Assembly (NCBI GenBank): GCA_963930655.1
Contig: OZ005606.1
Coordinates: forward strand, 22,546,001 to 22,610,000
DNA: 64,000 bases
Reading direction: 5' to 3'
Source: Myrica gale
Lineage: Eukaryota > Streptophyta > Magnoliopsida > Fagales > Myricaceae
The translations under genes and the position numbers were made by a program. Numbering within the stretch: the stretch's first letter is position 1; the number at the start of each line of letters is the position of its first letter. Shown one piece after another: positions 32,706 through 44,720 of the stretch. The notes beneath the pieces are model-generated. The model was not told where the DNA came from. It made no database searches and saw only the letters and a program-made list of their open reading frames with translations.

Positions 32706-35267
32706 CGGTTTTCTTAAATAAATCTTCCCTGGCTCTGTCTTGTGTGAAGAAGAAAGAAAAAGCTATATGGACTTTGTCGAGGATGAAAGCAAACTAGACA
32801 TGCATGCTTTCTTTGATTTAGACTAGGCGTTATTGGTTTAGATTGACGATTAAGATGCCTTGGCCTTTTCTTTTCTTTTGTTTTTTTGGTGGATTGGGCA
32901 AATATCTCCATCAACTTGATCCGATCCGATCGCTCCATATGAACTGGACCTATATATTGTCGGTTCTAGTACAGGCCACCTTAACCATGAGATTTGGGCC
33001 TGAGACTGATCAGCTCAGCCCAAACTGAGAACAGATATCATGGGATTGAGAAGGATTAGGAGATCTAAAAACAAATATAGTCGCATGGAAATACCAATTA
33101 ACCATATACGACCTAATTAACTAAAAGATCTGATAGCTTTTTCAAAGTAGAACAAAGCACGGGTCAATTCCAAATGTTTTTATATATAAGACTGACAAAT
33201 TTACAAAAAGGACCAAGAAAGACTCAAGTATTATATATATTTCAATCCATGTCAACTATCATATTATATATTATCTTCTTCCACATACGCCCTTCTTTTT
33301 TCCCTCAAAGTTATATTGAAATTGAAAACATCAATTTCAATGCTCAAATCATTTACGAAAAATGTATAATTAAAAAAACCACTCAAAACCGTTGAAATGT
33401 AAAGCAGTTGTTTATATATAGTTAGTTAAGATGTTTATGAAGAAAGTGTCACAGCCTGACCTATTTAGAAAAGGATCGAAAACAATAATCGAAACTTCTG
33501 TTCACATTCACACGCAACATATACATATAATATACTCGTATTGTCGATTGACACTTTTTAAACAATTGACTTGAATTGATATCCGGTAATCATGCGATGA
33601 TGATATCTATAATTTTCTTTCTGAATTGCATGATATAATTTGGAAAGACAGAGATATAATAGGCAGATCCTACACATTTTAATGCTGCATATATAAAGTT
33701 TCGAACAACATGAATTCTACAATGCACCCCACTTATTGTGTCATTTCTCTCTGAATTGCACTATGCAATTCACATAAAAAAATTATAGAGGATCATGATA
33801 TCCGGTAACCATGAGTACCCAATTTTCCTTTGCCTTTTTTATTAGAATTAGGAACAAAGACCATCATGATTAATATTCCATGGCCTCCATGTTCGATATT
33901 TTGTTTAGGTTAATCTAGTTATAGTATCATACACTAATTATGGCAAAAATTTAATAAATAATAGTGACCACTGTGCTACAATCAGTATATATAATTAATT
34001 AATGATGAAGATGATGTTCGTGAATGTTTCAATTGCCTAACAAAGGAAGAAACATTAGGGAAAAACTAAATAAAAGAAAAGCATGCAGTTCGCATGCTCC
34101 ATTTTTTAATGTATATATTTTTGCTTTCTTCTGCTTTTTCTTGGCGGGATGATTCCTATGTCCATGATGACTAATTGCATGCCCAGTTCGGTAATCCAGA
34201 TCGAAAGGCGTTCAACCTTTGGACGTTCTGTTTTTGTTTTCTTCTCTTGTTGGCTTGAACGACTAATTAATTAGGCATAATATTGCAATATGCAACAGGT
34301 CGGTGGATATGCCTCCCCAAGAAGAATGGCCCGGCCAGCATCAGATTGCCACCTATAGAAACTTGGAAACCTCACTAAGATACATTTTCTAATCGAGGGG
34401 TTCAAAATGGGACGTTTATATATATTATTTTATTCGAGAGAGCAAAAAGTATACGTATCAGCTAGCAAAGTCACTTACGAAAGTTTATCACTAATTAAAA
34501 TAAAATTTGGTTTTTATTTACAAAGAAATTCTCCAACTTCGAAAAATATTTATCATTATAAAATGTTGACATTTTAACTTAATTCTAAATTGGAATCCCG
34601 ACACCGAAAGCTAGCCGAGCTCAAATAAAAGGTAATTGTAACAAGCTCAACACAATATCTTAACTTATTCTAGATATCATTGAAATAAATTTCCAAGATC
34701 GTCAAATTAATGATTTTTCACACTAATCACTGTTCATGCTTCTTTTTGTTTGATATTATTATTCAATATAATGAAAATGTAACGAATGTCGATTTCTGAC
34801 ATCACGAGTAGGTCCAAAATAGAGCCTAATATATATGTATGGAATAAGAACTCCGTAATGCATGCCCCTCGCCCAAGTTTAATGTGAGGAAAAAGTAATG
34901 TCAAAATTAGAATTAAACAACTTAATTCCTTGCTTTGCTTATTCGATGTACGAGTACTGAGCCCCTAGTTTCCAAACAACCCGAATAGATAGCAACCTAG
35001 AATCAAATCGATCGATCGGATTGTTTGCTGTTCTCAAATGTAAACAAAGACGACTAGGAATAATATTTGTACCATATATGCATGGTACTGACAGAGACCT
35101 GGTGGAGTGGAGAAAGCGTGGGGCTTTTATTGGAGTCCGTACAGACGGATCCTCATGAAAGCCGTCTGGCCTATCGGAGAGGTCTCATATGAGCACTAGC
35201 TAAGGCCAGCCGAAAACTAGTATTGGCTGTGGTGGAATCCGGCAATGAATAATTAATAGGGTTTTAG

Positions 35268-36344
35268 TGTTGGGATCTCGGGATCGGCGCAGCGGAAGGC
35301 GCAGGAACGTTGAAATCAGAGCAGTCCAAGCTTTTCTCCTTCAGATCCACGCACAGGTTGAGAGAGATAGAATCATATAGAGAGAGAAACTAGAGAGAGA
35401 AATCTCATTTCTCATTAATCATCTCCTATTTCCTCAAATGAAGTTCTGAGCTATTTATAATGGCTCCCTCAGAACTTCTCCTGTGCATATGCGTGGGATC
35501 TTTAGGGATCTCAAATCTCGGCCGTAGGATCACCATGAAAAACTCTTTTTCATTAATTCCCTTATATTCTGTATTCCGAATTTATGGGCTTCTACAAATT
35601 GTGATCATGTCCATTAACATATCACAATTGACCCCCGAGATAGTGAGACTATTTTTTCATGAAATCCCTTTTGCTAACAATTATTTGTTTATTTATCCTT
35701 CCACCATACTATATTCCACATAAGCTAATAGGACCGGAATAATATCACTGATTAAGTCCCTAGCTCATATAATTCTTAATTCACAATCTGTAACCCGTTG
35801 GACTCTCAAATTGTTTCTAAAACAATTTCACAAATAAATATATAATATATATATTAATTTCGAAAAACATTTTCGCAAACATTCACTGGCCAGTGATTTC
35901 TTTTCAAGTCCAACCCTATACAGATATACTGAATATACTGTCTCACAAAGAGACTGGTGGATTCCTTGTTGAGCATTTACACAAGCTCATCCATCATATA
36001 CAAGACCCAACGTTGTCTGGAATATTTGATCTGCGAAAGATCATCACCAAATGACTCAGTCAAAGCACAAGTACACAACAAACAAACCTGCATAAACCTC
36101 TCAGGTCTAAGGATACAATAAACTAATTGTGCTGAATACCTTCTCTACATCAGTGATCACTTCCAGAAGGTATTCATATGTGATCCCGTTCAGTGCATGT
36201 ACTCTTACAGTGCACCCACTCGTCTGCTTAAGGTCACTACCCCAATGACGGAGTACATCATCCTATTTAATAGAGGCACAACGAGTGTAGACCTATTATC
36301 TCATAATTATTCTAATAATTGATTTTGAGGACATATTTCCAACA
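35268..36344 (-). mobile_element. Solo LTR of a Copia-like fossil
   Basis: A 1,077-bp block bounded by TG and CA (minus strand starts TGTTGGAAATATGTCC and ends CGAGATCCCAACA). It is flanked by the 5-bp duplication TTTAG at 35,263-35,267 and 36,345-36,349. No internal coding region adjoins it, so it is a solo LTR left by recombination. Words such as GATCTTTAGGGATCTCAAAT are shared with the LTR-like stretch at about 55,480-55,730, so it is related to the Copia fossil there. The clean duplication suggests modest age. Confidence 0.85.
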
Positions 36345-36349
36345 TTTAG

Positions 36350-39000
36350 ATCTCCTGGTCTTTATCTTCAATTATCTTGGTAAAGTTTAGATGCCTTGAA
36401 AGAATATAGTCTTCCACAATGAGAGGCACAAAACTATAGACAGAACGTAGCGACTGCCTGTGAGATAAGGATGTTGAAATCTTTTTTGTGTGGAGTGGAG
36501 TATTATAATATGATAGATACTGCAAGTAGGTTTGAACTGCGATATTCTTTCGATTGATATGAACAGTATGCTTCGATGCTGATGGGACACGAGAGGCTAT
36601 CATCCTCATATGTCGCAGCTTTATCCTATGAGTTTCAAACGTCATGGAGTTTGATGGAGGAGGAGCGAGATTTTTTCAATCGCGTTTAAGTAGGCTTGAC
36701 CCTGAAAGAGAGCTTACTCATCAGGGCTAGCTGATGCAGCCGAACCACCTTAAATTAAGTATGACACAAGTTGTGTATTTAAGTAGGACACCTCTGAATG
36801 ACATAATGAGGAAAGGAAAAATCGTTTAGGTGTCAGTTTTGTCTAAGGCTTTTATTTTTCTAAGCTCCTTTAATTAGGTGGTAGCTAAAAAAATGTCAAA
36901 GATGTAACAAGAGGTATTTCTAATAGCGTGAACCAGCATCTTGATCCATGCATATTGGTCATGCCTCATCAGAAACCTACAAAAACAGGTACCGCCATAC
37001 GACACAATGGCGGACATTAATAAACCTAGATTCCCACGACATTAAGGATTTTAAAATCATAATTATTTCGAGTTTGGTCTAAACCGACTTAATCATGCAT
37101 GTTGATGTTTTTGCTTCCTTGTACGAAGTACAATAATATTGAAAGATTCAAACTTGACCCCCACTTTTACCCTTGAGGCCTGCTCAAGTAATTGAAATTT
37201 CCTTTTTTCCCCATGTAGTGGGGGGCTAGCTAGATTCAGTACTGTTGCATGATTCAAAGTAGTACTGCTCTTAAAAGTTTAGCATGTCAAAGCTAGTGAT
37301 CACATTTATTTCTATATTAATTCAGTCGGATTTGCCCGGCGCCCGACTTAAACATGGCTCTCGATCTGAAAAGCTGATCTACCAGATCGTTTTTCATACA
37401 TAATACAAGTCTTGTCCAAGTATTTTTTTCAAAAGATGTATGTGAATACAGAAGATTGGTCAATGATATATACATATTAAGAAAAGCCAGGCCAATGGTA
37501 ATTAATGGCACGTGAAATCATACGTCAAGGGATATAATTGTTATTTCGCCTGTTTAATTACATCTTCAATTATCCAATTTTTCACGTGTCCCCGACTCCG
37601 ACTCCGACTCCGACTCCGGTCCTTCAACTGCTGGTTTCCTTTTTTTTTCACGGATTTTTTTTGTGTTTCTTAGAACTCTCAAGTCTTCTTGCTTCGGGCC
37701 CACCACTGAAGATCTTGTATCCTCCTTAATAGCCACTTTATTGTTGGTCCCTCAACCTTGTAAAATTTTTTAGGTTTTTTTCATTATTTTTCTAGTTTGT
37801 AATTTTTATTTGTGTGATTTTCAATATATAAACCTAGTTATTTGAAGAGAAAAAAAGACATAATCCTACCCAGGTTGTCTCAATGGTTGAGGAGATATTC
37901 CTGACTACTCTGTAGTTTAGGCGTACAATCCATGTTGGAGTCTCTTTGGGATTAAATTAAGAATTAAAATAGAAAATCGTGGGCTGTGAGCCGTCATACT
38001 AGTTTCATAGTGTTTGTTTCAGGGGATGTTCGGTTAAAGTGTTTTGTGTTTTGAAAATTTTTATGTGATGTTAACTTTATTGGTATGCGTGTTGTAGTTA
38101 TATTTATGTCGTGTGAAAAATGATATTTGATTGTAGAATTGTGAAGATTCAAAAAATCCTGAGAATTTTTTTATAAACGAACAACCCCCTAGTGTTCAGC
38201 CACCGTGCTAGCTCCATTATTAGGTCTGTTCGAGCCTAATACACGTGCGAGTGCAATTGATTCATCATCGTTATCCAAAAAAAAAATCAAAATAAAACTC
38301 TTGAATAAACAAATTTGAGTTGGGCTTATCCATCAACAACAAATTAAGTAGCAGTTCTCTATTTACTTGCATATTATTAAGTACTGAATTGTTATATTTT
38401 GAGCCTCCCCTGCTTCATAAATATAACTGACAAAAAAATTATTAAATAAAAGAATTTGAGTTAGCCTTATCCATCAGCACTCTCTTTTTTTACTTGCATA
38501 TTAAGAAATAACTGGTATTGATATTCATGGGTGCCAACAACTATATATGGAACCCCACCATAATCGTATCAAAAACTCACCAATTGGAATTTAATGATTC
38601 TATTTTAGATAAAAGTTTCATCAATTATATAAATTGAATAATAGGAATGTAGATCCAATATATATTCAAAGGATGAGGTTATATTGGGGTAATATAACTT
38701 TTAGGATAAATATTAATATATAGTACCTTCATATCTATGACCATATATTGATACTTGGCATGCTAAGTTATTAATTCTATTAGAAATGTGGACGAAATAA
38801 TTTATCAATTTTAAAAATTTAAGATGTTTTTTAAAATCAAACAAAAACTTGGACAATAATTTTTAAATTTTCCTTTTCTATTATTTTCATACATGAAATA
38901 TGCAACCAATAAATAGGCGATGGTTCATAAATTTATTTATTTTTAATCCTTTAGGCGTGTCGTGGTTCATACTTGAGATCAATCAAAATTAATCACACGA
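36350..39000. other. Intergenic, AT-rich
   Basis: No gene recognised. It includes a MITE-like block (38,022-38,190), a hexamer repeat of CCGACT at about 37,590-37,618 and a possible SINE-like stretch near 37,865-37,990. A 99-codon minus-strand frame at 36,346-36,645 has some ordinary composition (HMRMIASRVPSASKHTV) but no domain I can name and no conserved splice partner. Confidence 0.45.
38022..38190. mobile_element. MITE-like element, copy 1
   Basis: Begins GGGGATGTTCGGTTAAAG and ends AAACGAACAACCCCC, an inverted match (GGGGGTTGTTCGTTT). The interior shares GATGTTAACTTTATTGG and TATGCGTGTTGTAGTTA with the copy at 40,771-40,957. The target duplication is unclear. Confidence 0.7.
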
Positions 39001-39009
39001 AATATTAAA

Positions 39010-39408
39010 GGGAAAATACATTTTTCACCCACAAACTACCATAGATTTTACACTTTGCACTCTAAAACTACAAATTTTGATACATTACACCCTCTAACTA
39101 CCAATTTTTGACACTTTACACCCTATGTCAAATTTGTAGACTAAAATGACGATAATATCATGGACTCATTTTGTATTTATTAAAGATATTATTGTCAATT
39201 CATTAATTTATTTAGGGTATTATTGTCAAATAGAGAGTACAAAATATTGAATATTAGTAGTTTGAGGGTGTAATGTGTCAAAGTTGATAGTTAAGGTATA
39301 AAATGTCTAACATGGTAGTTTGAGGGTGTAATATCCTAAATATGATAATTTAAAGTGTAATGTGTCACTACTTCAATAGTTTACCGGTGAAAAATTGTAT
39401 TTTTCTCA
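39010..39408. mobile_element. MULE-type MITE with 9-bp target duplication
   Basis: Flanked by AAATATTAA at 39,001-39,009 and 39,409-39,417. The left arm AGGGAAAATACATTTTTCACC runs through repeated TACACCCTCTAACTACC words. The right arm is its inverse, with GTAGTTTGAGGGTGTAAT words, ending GAAAAATTGTATTTTTCTC. The long degenerate arms and 9-bp duplication fit a small Mutator-like MITE. It lies about 400 bp upstream of the LEA gene, so it may sit in its promoter region. Confidence 0.75.
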
Positions 39409-39722
39409 AAATATTAATGGTCTAACAGACGTAAAACCGACAGAGGTTTCCGTAGTTTATTGGCAGTGGATGCTCTGACGACAGACGGAATCTCAAAGTA
39501 AAAGCACAAGATATTCCGTAAAAAGTAACGGGAACCCCATTGTGGAAACCAGGGGCCGGTACGGTACTACTACGTGGTACGGGGTAGGTGCGAACTGCGA
39601 ACAGAGGAAGGAAGGGCCGGGAAGGCTGTCAGGCGGTTAACGATTGATCCACACACACAAGCAAGTTTTATACCCTTTAAAAAAAAAAAAAAGGCTTTAT
39701 ACCCTTGTCCTTTGCTCTTCCT

Positions 39723-39730
39723 CTATATAA
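39723..39730 (+). promoter_or_regulatory. Probable TATA box of the LEA gene
   Basis: TATATAAG lies about 95 bases before the ATG, followed by a CT-rich leader (CATCTCTCTCTCTTGCTC), the usual look of a plant core promoter. No mapped start site is available. Confidence 0.5.
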
Positions 39731-39822
39731 GACTCGAACCATTTCGAGCTGAAGGAAAAGGAAAACCATCTCTCTCTCTTGCTCGGTCACTACTACTCTT
39801 GCTTCATTAGTTGCATCATTGT

Positions 39823-42800
39823 ATGGCCACCAATTCCCAGAGCCGAGTGGTTGCTCTAAACTTGGGCAAGCGAGTCGTCAACCAGATCTGGACCTCCAAA
39901 GCGCGCGATTCCATTCTCCGCTCTGCTCTCCCTGTCAGGTTTGGTTTTCTTTGCTTCTTCCTTTCTTCTTTGTGTTGCTTGTACAGCTTTGGGTTTGTAT
40001 TTGGGGCTGTTTGAGGTATTTCCTATTGGATCACCTATCATCAGAACCGACATCTGAAAGCTGGTCTATAGACTATATTTGTTCATTTATAGTGTGTCTA
40101 ACTGTGATCTCAGACTCTGAGGTACAAGAAATTGAAACTCCTCACTGATCTGTAGTTAATTCCTGAAAACCAGCACGATTCGGTCTCGTGAGTAATTTCT
40201 CGGTGGCCTCGTTTGTTTTTGGTCACGCTCATTCGGAGTTTTTCGGAGACACATTCTGTTTCCTCCTTTAGGATTTAGGAATCAGTCGGTGACTCGGTAT
40301 CTATGAAATGAAAGTGTCTGGGTTGTCGATAACTCTTGGGAGTGTTTGGCACCGTGTCCTTATCCTTTTCCAGGAATTCTTTCTATTGAAGTCTTCTGGA
40401 CTAGTTACTTGTCGATAGTCTGACTCACTGGGGAGATTCTTCCGTTTATCGCTTTCCATCCTTCCCCTTCCTCTGATCTCCACCGTGAAGAAGCTTGGAT
40501 ATTGCTTTTGTTTTCGTACCCCGAGGCTCTCGGGGAGGAGTTTTCTATTTGGTGGCGGGTGTGGATAAGGACAAAAGCCTACAAGGTCCGTAAGTTTTTA
40601 GTACTACAAAACATAATAGACCGGTGCCCCCCGTACTGGACAGCTCGGCATGAAGGCTGTTTTAGTAATTATGAAAAATTTATACGATTATTTCGCACAC
40701 TTGTGCGTGGAAAACTGTAGAGGGCACTTGGTAGGTGTGCAATACGCTTCACATTTTCACTTGTTCGATAGGGTGTTCGGTTAGGAGTATTCGGATGATT
40801 TTTTTATGTTTTGAGAATTTTTAGGTGATGTTAACTTTATTGGTATGCGTGTTGTAGTTATTTTTACGTGAGGTTAAAAATAATGTTTAGTTGTAAGATT
40901 TTTATATTGTGAGAATTCAAAAAATCCTGAGAATTTTTTTGTTAAACGAATAGTCCCTAAGCCTTAATACCCATATCTAAAGAGAGTTTGTTGAATATTT
41001 GACCTTTTGCTTACTTCATTTTCTTTATTCCAAGTTCCATATAAATTTTTATAATTTACTTTTTACAATTTTAGAATTTATGAGGGTCAAAATTTTCTAA
41101 CGGTTAGATGTGGATTATGATTTTTGAAACAGTTTTTAATTCTTTGATTCTTGTTTTTCTTGAGTTGCCTATGAATTTTTAGCTTGCATTGCAAGTATTT
41201 CCACTTGTTTTCAAAAACCTCTCATAATTTATATTAGTGTACTCATGTACCATGTGATCCATCCACTATTTCGCTCAAATATATCTTTTAATTTCCCTTG
41301 CACATTTATCCGGAATGCAAATCAAAATCCATTATTATTATCCTGGTTTTTTCCTTTATTTTCGTAATTGATGGAATCACATAATCGACACCGTCACCGC
41401 ACCGCTAAGGCACAATAACCGCCCTTACCGGTGACGGTATTAACGGTAACGGTTATACGATAACCGTTTAAACCGTATAACCGTTGTGAAAAAAAAAACT
41501 TTTTCTTTGAGCTTTTTTATTTTTTTTCACTGTTTTGGGCTGTTTAAATTTCTAACTTAACATCATAATCAATAATCATATTAAATGGACAAATATCATA
41601 ACATATTCAAATATACTATCATAATTATTAGCAATCATAACAAATATAAAGTTGTCTAAAAGTATAACATACTATCATATTCAAATATAAAAACTAAAGT
41701 CTAATAAAAGTGTCCAACAATGTGACATAAACCAACTAACATATTCCAACAAAAGCCCAACAAAAGTACGTCACATAATCAATAATCATCTCAAGTCTCA
41801 ACTAGGGGTGGTTAACGGTAGTGTAGGTGACGGTTTGGCGAAAACCGTCACCGTCACCGCAATTGACGGAATCACATATTTGACACCGCCACCGCACCGC
41901 TAAGGCACAATAACCGCCTTACCAGTAACGGTAACGGTAGCAGTGGCGGTTTTAACGGTTAAAACGGTAACCGCCGGTACAAATAAACACCCCTAGTTAG
42001 AGCTTCGGTTGTGATTGTGATCGTGATCATGCGGTCTGATAGTTGACATCCCAAATCTCTTTTTTGATGTTGCAACTCTCCCATGTGATCTTATATATGG
42101 TTTTAACAATTGAATTCAATTATTCTTCTAGATGTATTTCCAGTGATTCTTTAATTCCTAGTATCTCGTGTGATCTGACTCGGCCTCCACGAGATACACG
42201 CTTATCAGAGCATTCCTAGTAGGTTCTCTATTTTAACATTTTGGTTAGAATAGAGAACCAATTTAACAAAAAAGTCAAAAAACAGTCTTTAACAGCTTAT
42301 CTATTTTAAGAATTTTTAGCTAAAAATTTTAACATGTGAACAGTGGTTCTCTATATTTAGATAACCACTGTTCACTTCTCAATAATAAAATATTAATATT
42401 TTTTTATTCTCTCTTTTCTTAATACATTTTAGACTAAGGCTGCGTTCACTTACAAAATTTTACCAAAAATATTCTCACTCCTAATAAAATAATCCAATAT
42501 AATCTCTCTCTCCCATAAAAAAATATAAAAAATTATAAAAATATAAAAAATTACCTCTCTCTTCACCTTTTCACTAAACCCAATACCAACACATATTCTC
42601 ATACCAAAAATATTACCACACAAACACAACCTAAATAAAGACTAACTTAATACATTTTAAACTAAATAAAGACTAACTTAATACATTTTTAAAAATATGA
42701 TCGTTAAAATAAGACAAGTATTTATAAATATGACCGTTAGGATAAATTTTTTTTAAAAAAATCTAATCGTTGAGATAAGATAAATTTAAAAAATGTCGAG

Positions 42801-44441
42801 CGTTAGGAAAAAAACAAAAATTAAAAAATTCGCCCTTTTTTAGGATAATACAAATATTCAAAAATATAACCGTTACAATAAAACGAATATTCAAAAAAAT
42901 AAATGTTAAGAGAAATAATAAAGAAATCTTTGATAATAATATTTAAATAGAATAGTAAAAGTAGATGGTTAAAATAGAGAAACTGCTGTGGGTGTTTTTA
43001 AAAAGTTGATAGTTAAAATAGAGAAGTGTACTTTTTGATTAAAATAGAGAGTCAAATTTGAATAAGCTGGTAGGAATGCTCTCAGGCACATTTACCCAAT
43101 ATGTTTATTTATACGGGCTTGTCGAGTCAACCTCTATGACTTGGACCTTGGGCTCCTCTTTAACTTAGGCTGATTTTGTACCAAATATTTTACAAAATAT
43201 TTTACCAATTCTCAATAAAATATTATAATATAATTTCTATCTCCCATTAAAAAATATAAAAAATTACCTATCTCTTCACTTTTTCACTAAACTCAATACC
43301 AACACTAAACCCAATACCAAAAATTTTACAACACAAACATAACCTTAATATTTTATCAGCAATTTAAGAAAAAGGGGCTCCTCTAGATAAGAAAGGTTCA
43401 CCAAAAACACACAGATGGAGAGTTGAGAATAGGATAAGTCATGCTTATTATCAATATACCTTTTATTCTAAAGGGAAAAAAAAAGAAGAAGAAAAAGGTG
43501 TACACAGGTGATTCGGATAAGAATTAGGATTATCTATAATGATCTGTGGGTGTAATTTGAACTTTGAAAAGAGATAAACAGAGGGTTCATACTACAGCAA
43601 TGTGCGACATGCACGATCGGTGTGTCGCATCACACTCTTGACACTCTTCTTGTCGTCTTTTTAATACAAAAGCGTACGAAACGCGTGAAACAAATATATT
43701 TAAACGCTAAATACTAAGTAGTTGGGTCGGTTGCCTAGTCGTTATCTTATCGTATCATATGCGGGTCACGTGACTATCAAATATCCTCCTCCTCCTATTC
43801 CGATGGTGAGGGGAGGGCTGGTTCATTTTTTAATAGAAAACCCGGTGACACCTAACACCATCAACGCCACGTGAGCGATGGGTGTCACCCACCCTGGTCA
43901 CTGCAGGGTTGGATAACTTGGATGGTCATGGTCTCATTTTAGATAAAACATTAGCCCATATTTTATTTCATCGACAAGGACGGGGCGTGCAACAGGGTAC
44001 AAGGTGGTTCGCCTCTATCTTGTACGCCACAATATTATAATGAAAGGGACCAAGGGCATTAATTAGCGGAAATTGGTCTCACCATTTGCTTATTGTTAAA
44101 TTAGAAATTAAGAAATTAAATGGATTCTGTCTAAATGGCTTCAACTCGCTGATTCTGTTGCTTTTGGTCACAGGAGGGCTGCGCACACCTCAGTGTATGA
44201 CAAGAACCCGGATGACCACCACCCGACCGTGGTGCCGGACAATGTGATCCCACCCCAGTCTGAAACCTACTGGGCTCCGCACCCTCAAACTGGGGTATTT
44301 GGTCCCCCTGCTGAGCATACTACCACTGCTGGTGAGCGTGGGTTCCACCCTTCGGCCGCGGATGTTGGTCAGGACTCCGTGCTCCAGCAGCAGGCCTGGT
44401 TCCGCCACTCTGGTCTTGAGGACTTGGAGAAGCCTCATTAA
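39823..44441 (+). CDS. LEA protein, At5g17165-like
   Basis: Two exons, 39823-39938 and 44174-44441, joined in phase 2 (CAG/GTTTGG donor, TCACAG acceptor), giving 127 aa. The ATG at 39823 is followed by MATNSQSRVVALNLGKRVVN, a basic, amphipathic N-terminus like an organelle-targeting peptide. Exon 2 is hydrophilic and Pro/His-rich: AAHTSVYDKNPDD, PTVVPDNVIPPQSETYWAPH, PQTGVFGPP, GERGFHPS, then EDLEKPH and TAA. The VYDKN...VIPP...YWAPHPQTGVFGP signature is that of the small plant LEA protein At5g17165 and relatives. A role in dehydration or seed protection is inferred from the family. Upstream, TATATAAG at about 39,723-39,730 is a plausible TATA box. The intron is 4.2 kb and full of small mobile elements. 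Confidence 0.85.
40771..40957. mobile_element. MITE-like element, copy 2 (LEA intron)
   Basis: Begins GGGTGTTCGGTTAGG and ends GTTAAACGAATAGTCCC. It shares its interior (GATGTTAACTTTATTGG, TATGCGTGTTGTAGTTA, AAAAAATCCTGAGAA) with the element at 38,022-38,190. Divergence is modest, so both copies are members of one recent family. Confidence 0.7.
41365..41996. repeat. AACGGT/ACCGTT-rich inverted-repeat elements (LEA intron)
   Basis: At 41,803-41,995 an element starts AGGGGTGGTTAACGG and ends AAACACCCCT. It is dense in ACCGTCACCGTCACCGC, TAACCGCC and AACGGTTAAAACGGT words in both orientations. A related stretch at 41,365-41,495 shares GACACCG, CACCGCACCGCTAAGGCA and CAATAACCGCC. They look like two members of one hairpin-forming MITE family. 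Family name not assigned. Confidence 0.55.
42208..43081. mobile_element. TIR element in the LEA intron, host of a nested MITE
   Basis: Starts GAGCATTCCTAGTAGG and ends CTGGTAGGAATGCTC, an inverted match. It is flanked by TCA at 42,205-42,207 and 43,082-43,084. Just inside each end are AGAGAACC/TAGAGAGTC and AAAATAGAG words. At 42,438-42,631 it is interrupted by a PIF-like MITE with TAA duplications, so this element is the older of the two. A 3-bp duplication would suit PIF/Harbinger, but three bases could match by chance. Confidence 0.6.
42438..42631. mobile_element. PIF/Harbinger-like MITE, nested
   Basis: Flanked by TAA at 42,435-42,437 and 42,632-42,634. Ends GGCTGCGTTCACTT and AAACACAACC (inverse GGTTGTGTTT). 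The interior matches the MITEs at 8,080 and 43,168 (CCAATATAATCTCTCTCTCC, CTTTTCACTAAACCCAATAC). Confidence 0.85.
43168..43344. mobile_element. PIF/Harbinger-like MITE, third copy
   Basis: Flanked by TTA at 43,165-43,167 and 43,345-43,347. Ends GGCTGATTTTG and CAAACATAACC (inverse GGTTATGTTTG). Its 177-bp length and its interior match the copy in B3 copy B. Confidence 0.85.
43348..44173 (+). other. Last part of the LEA intron
   Basis: Unique-looking sequence with GC-richer pieces (43,860-43,920, a GGTGTCACC/GGTGACACC inverted pair; 43,975-44,030). No coding exon or complete element was recognised. The acceptor TTGGTCACAG at 44,164-44,173 closes the intron. Confidence 0.45.
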
Positions 44442-44720
44442 ATTCGAAGCAATAAGTATAGTTGTGGGTCATGTAGACCACATAGTATTTTTGGCTGAAG
44501 AAATAAAACTGGTTTTATGTTTTGTAATATGGCGTGAAACGTATTATATATGCGACTTACGGATCCTGATCATGTAAAATCTACATACGTGTGTATGGTT
44601 CATGTGTATTTTCCCAAGGGCCTTTTATGTGATATAAAATGCTCGTTTTTAGTGCTCGAAATTCTCACAATGGATCTCTTTTTTCTTTCTCACAGGTCTG
44701 TCAATGATTAACCTGTAGGG

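Larger units (their letters stand above)
30587..35262. other. AT-rich intergenic stretch
   Basis: 4.7 kb without a recognisable gene. It contains a possible SINE at about 31,560-31,735 and a hAT end relic at about 32,515-32,705. The rest is AT-rich and low in coding signal. A short inverted repeat, CAGACGG...CCGTCTG, lies at about 35,141-35,168. Frames of 60-98 codons here show no domain. Confidence 0.5.

Noticed and set aside
36346-36645. 99-codon minus-strand frame beside the solo LTR
   Set aside because: HMRMIASRVPSASKHTV briefly recalled membrane stress proteins of the OSCA/ERD4 type, but the remainder does not match and no other exons were found.
44190-44577. Frames antisense to and overlapping LEA exon 2
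   Set aside because: They are shadows of the real frame, which has the family signature and matching splice phase.
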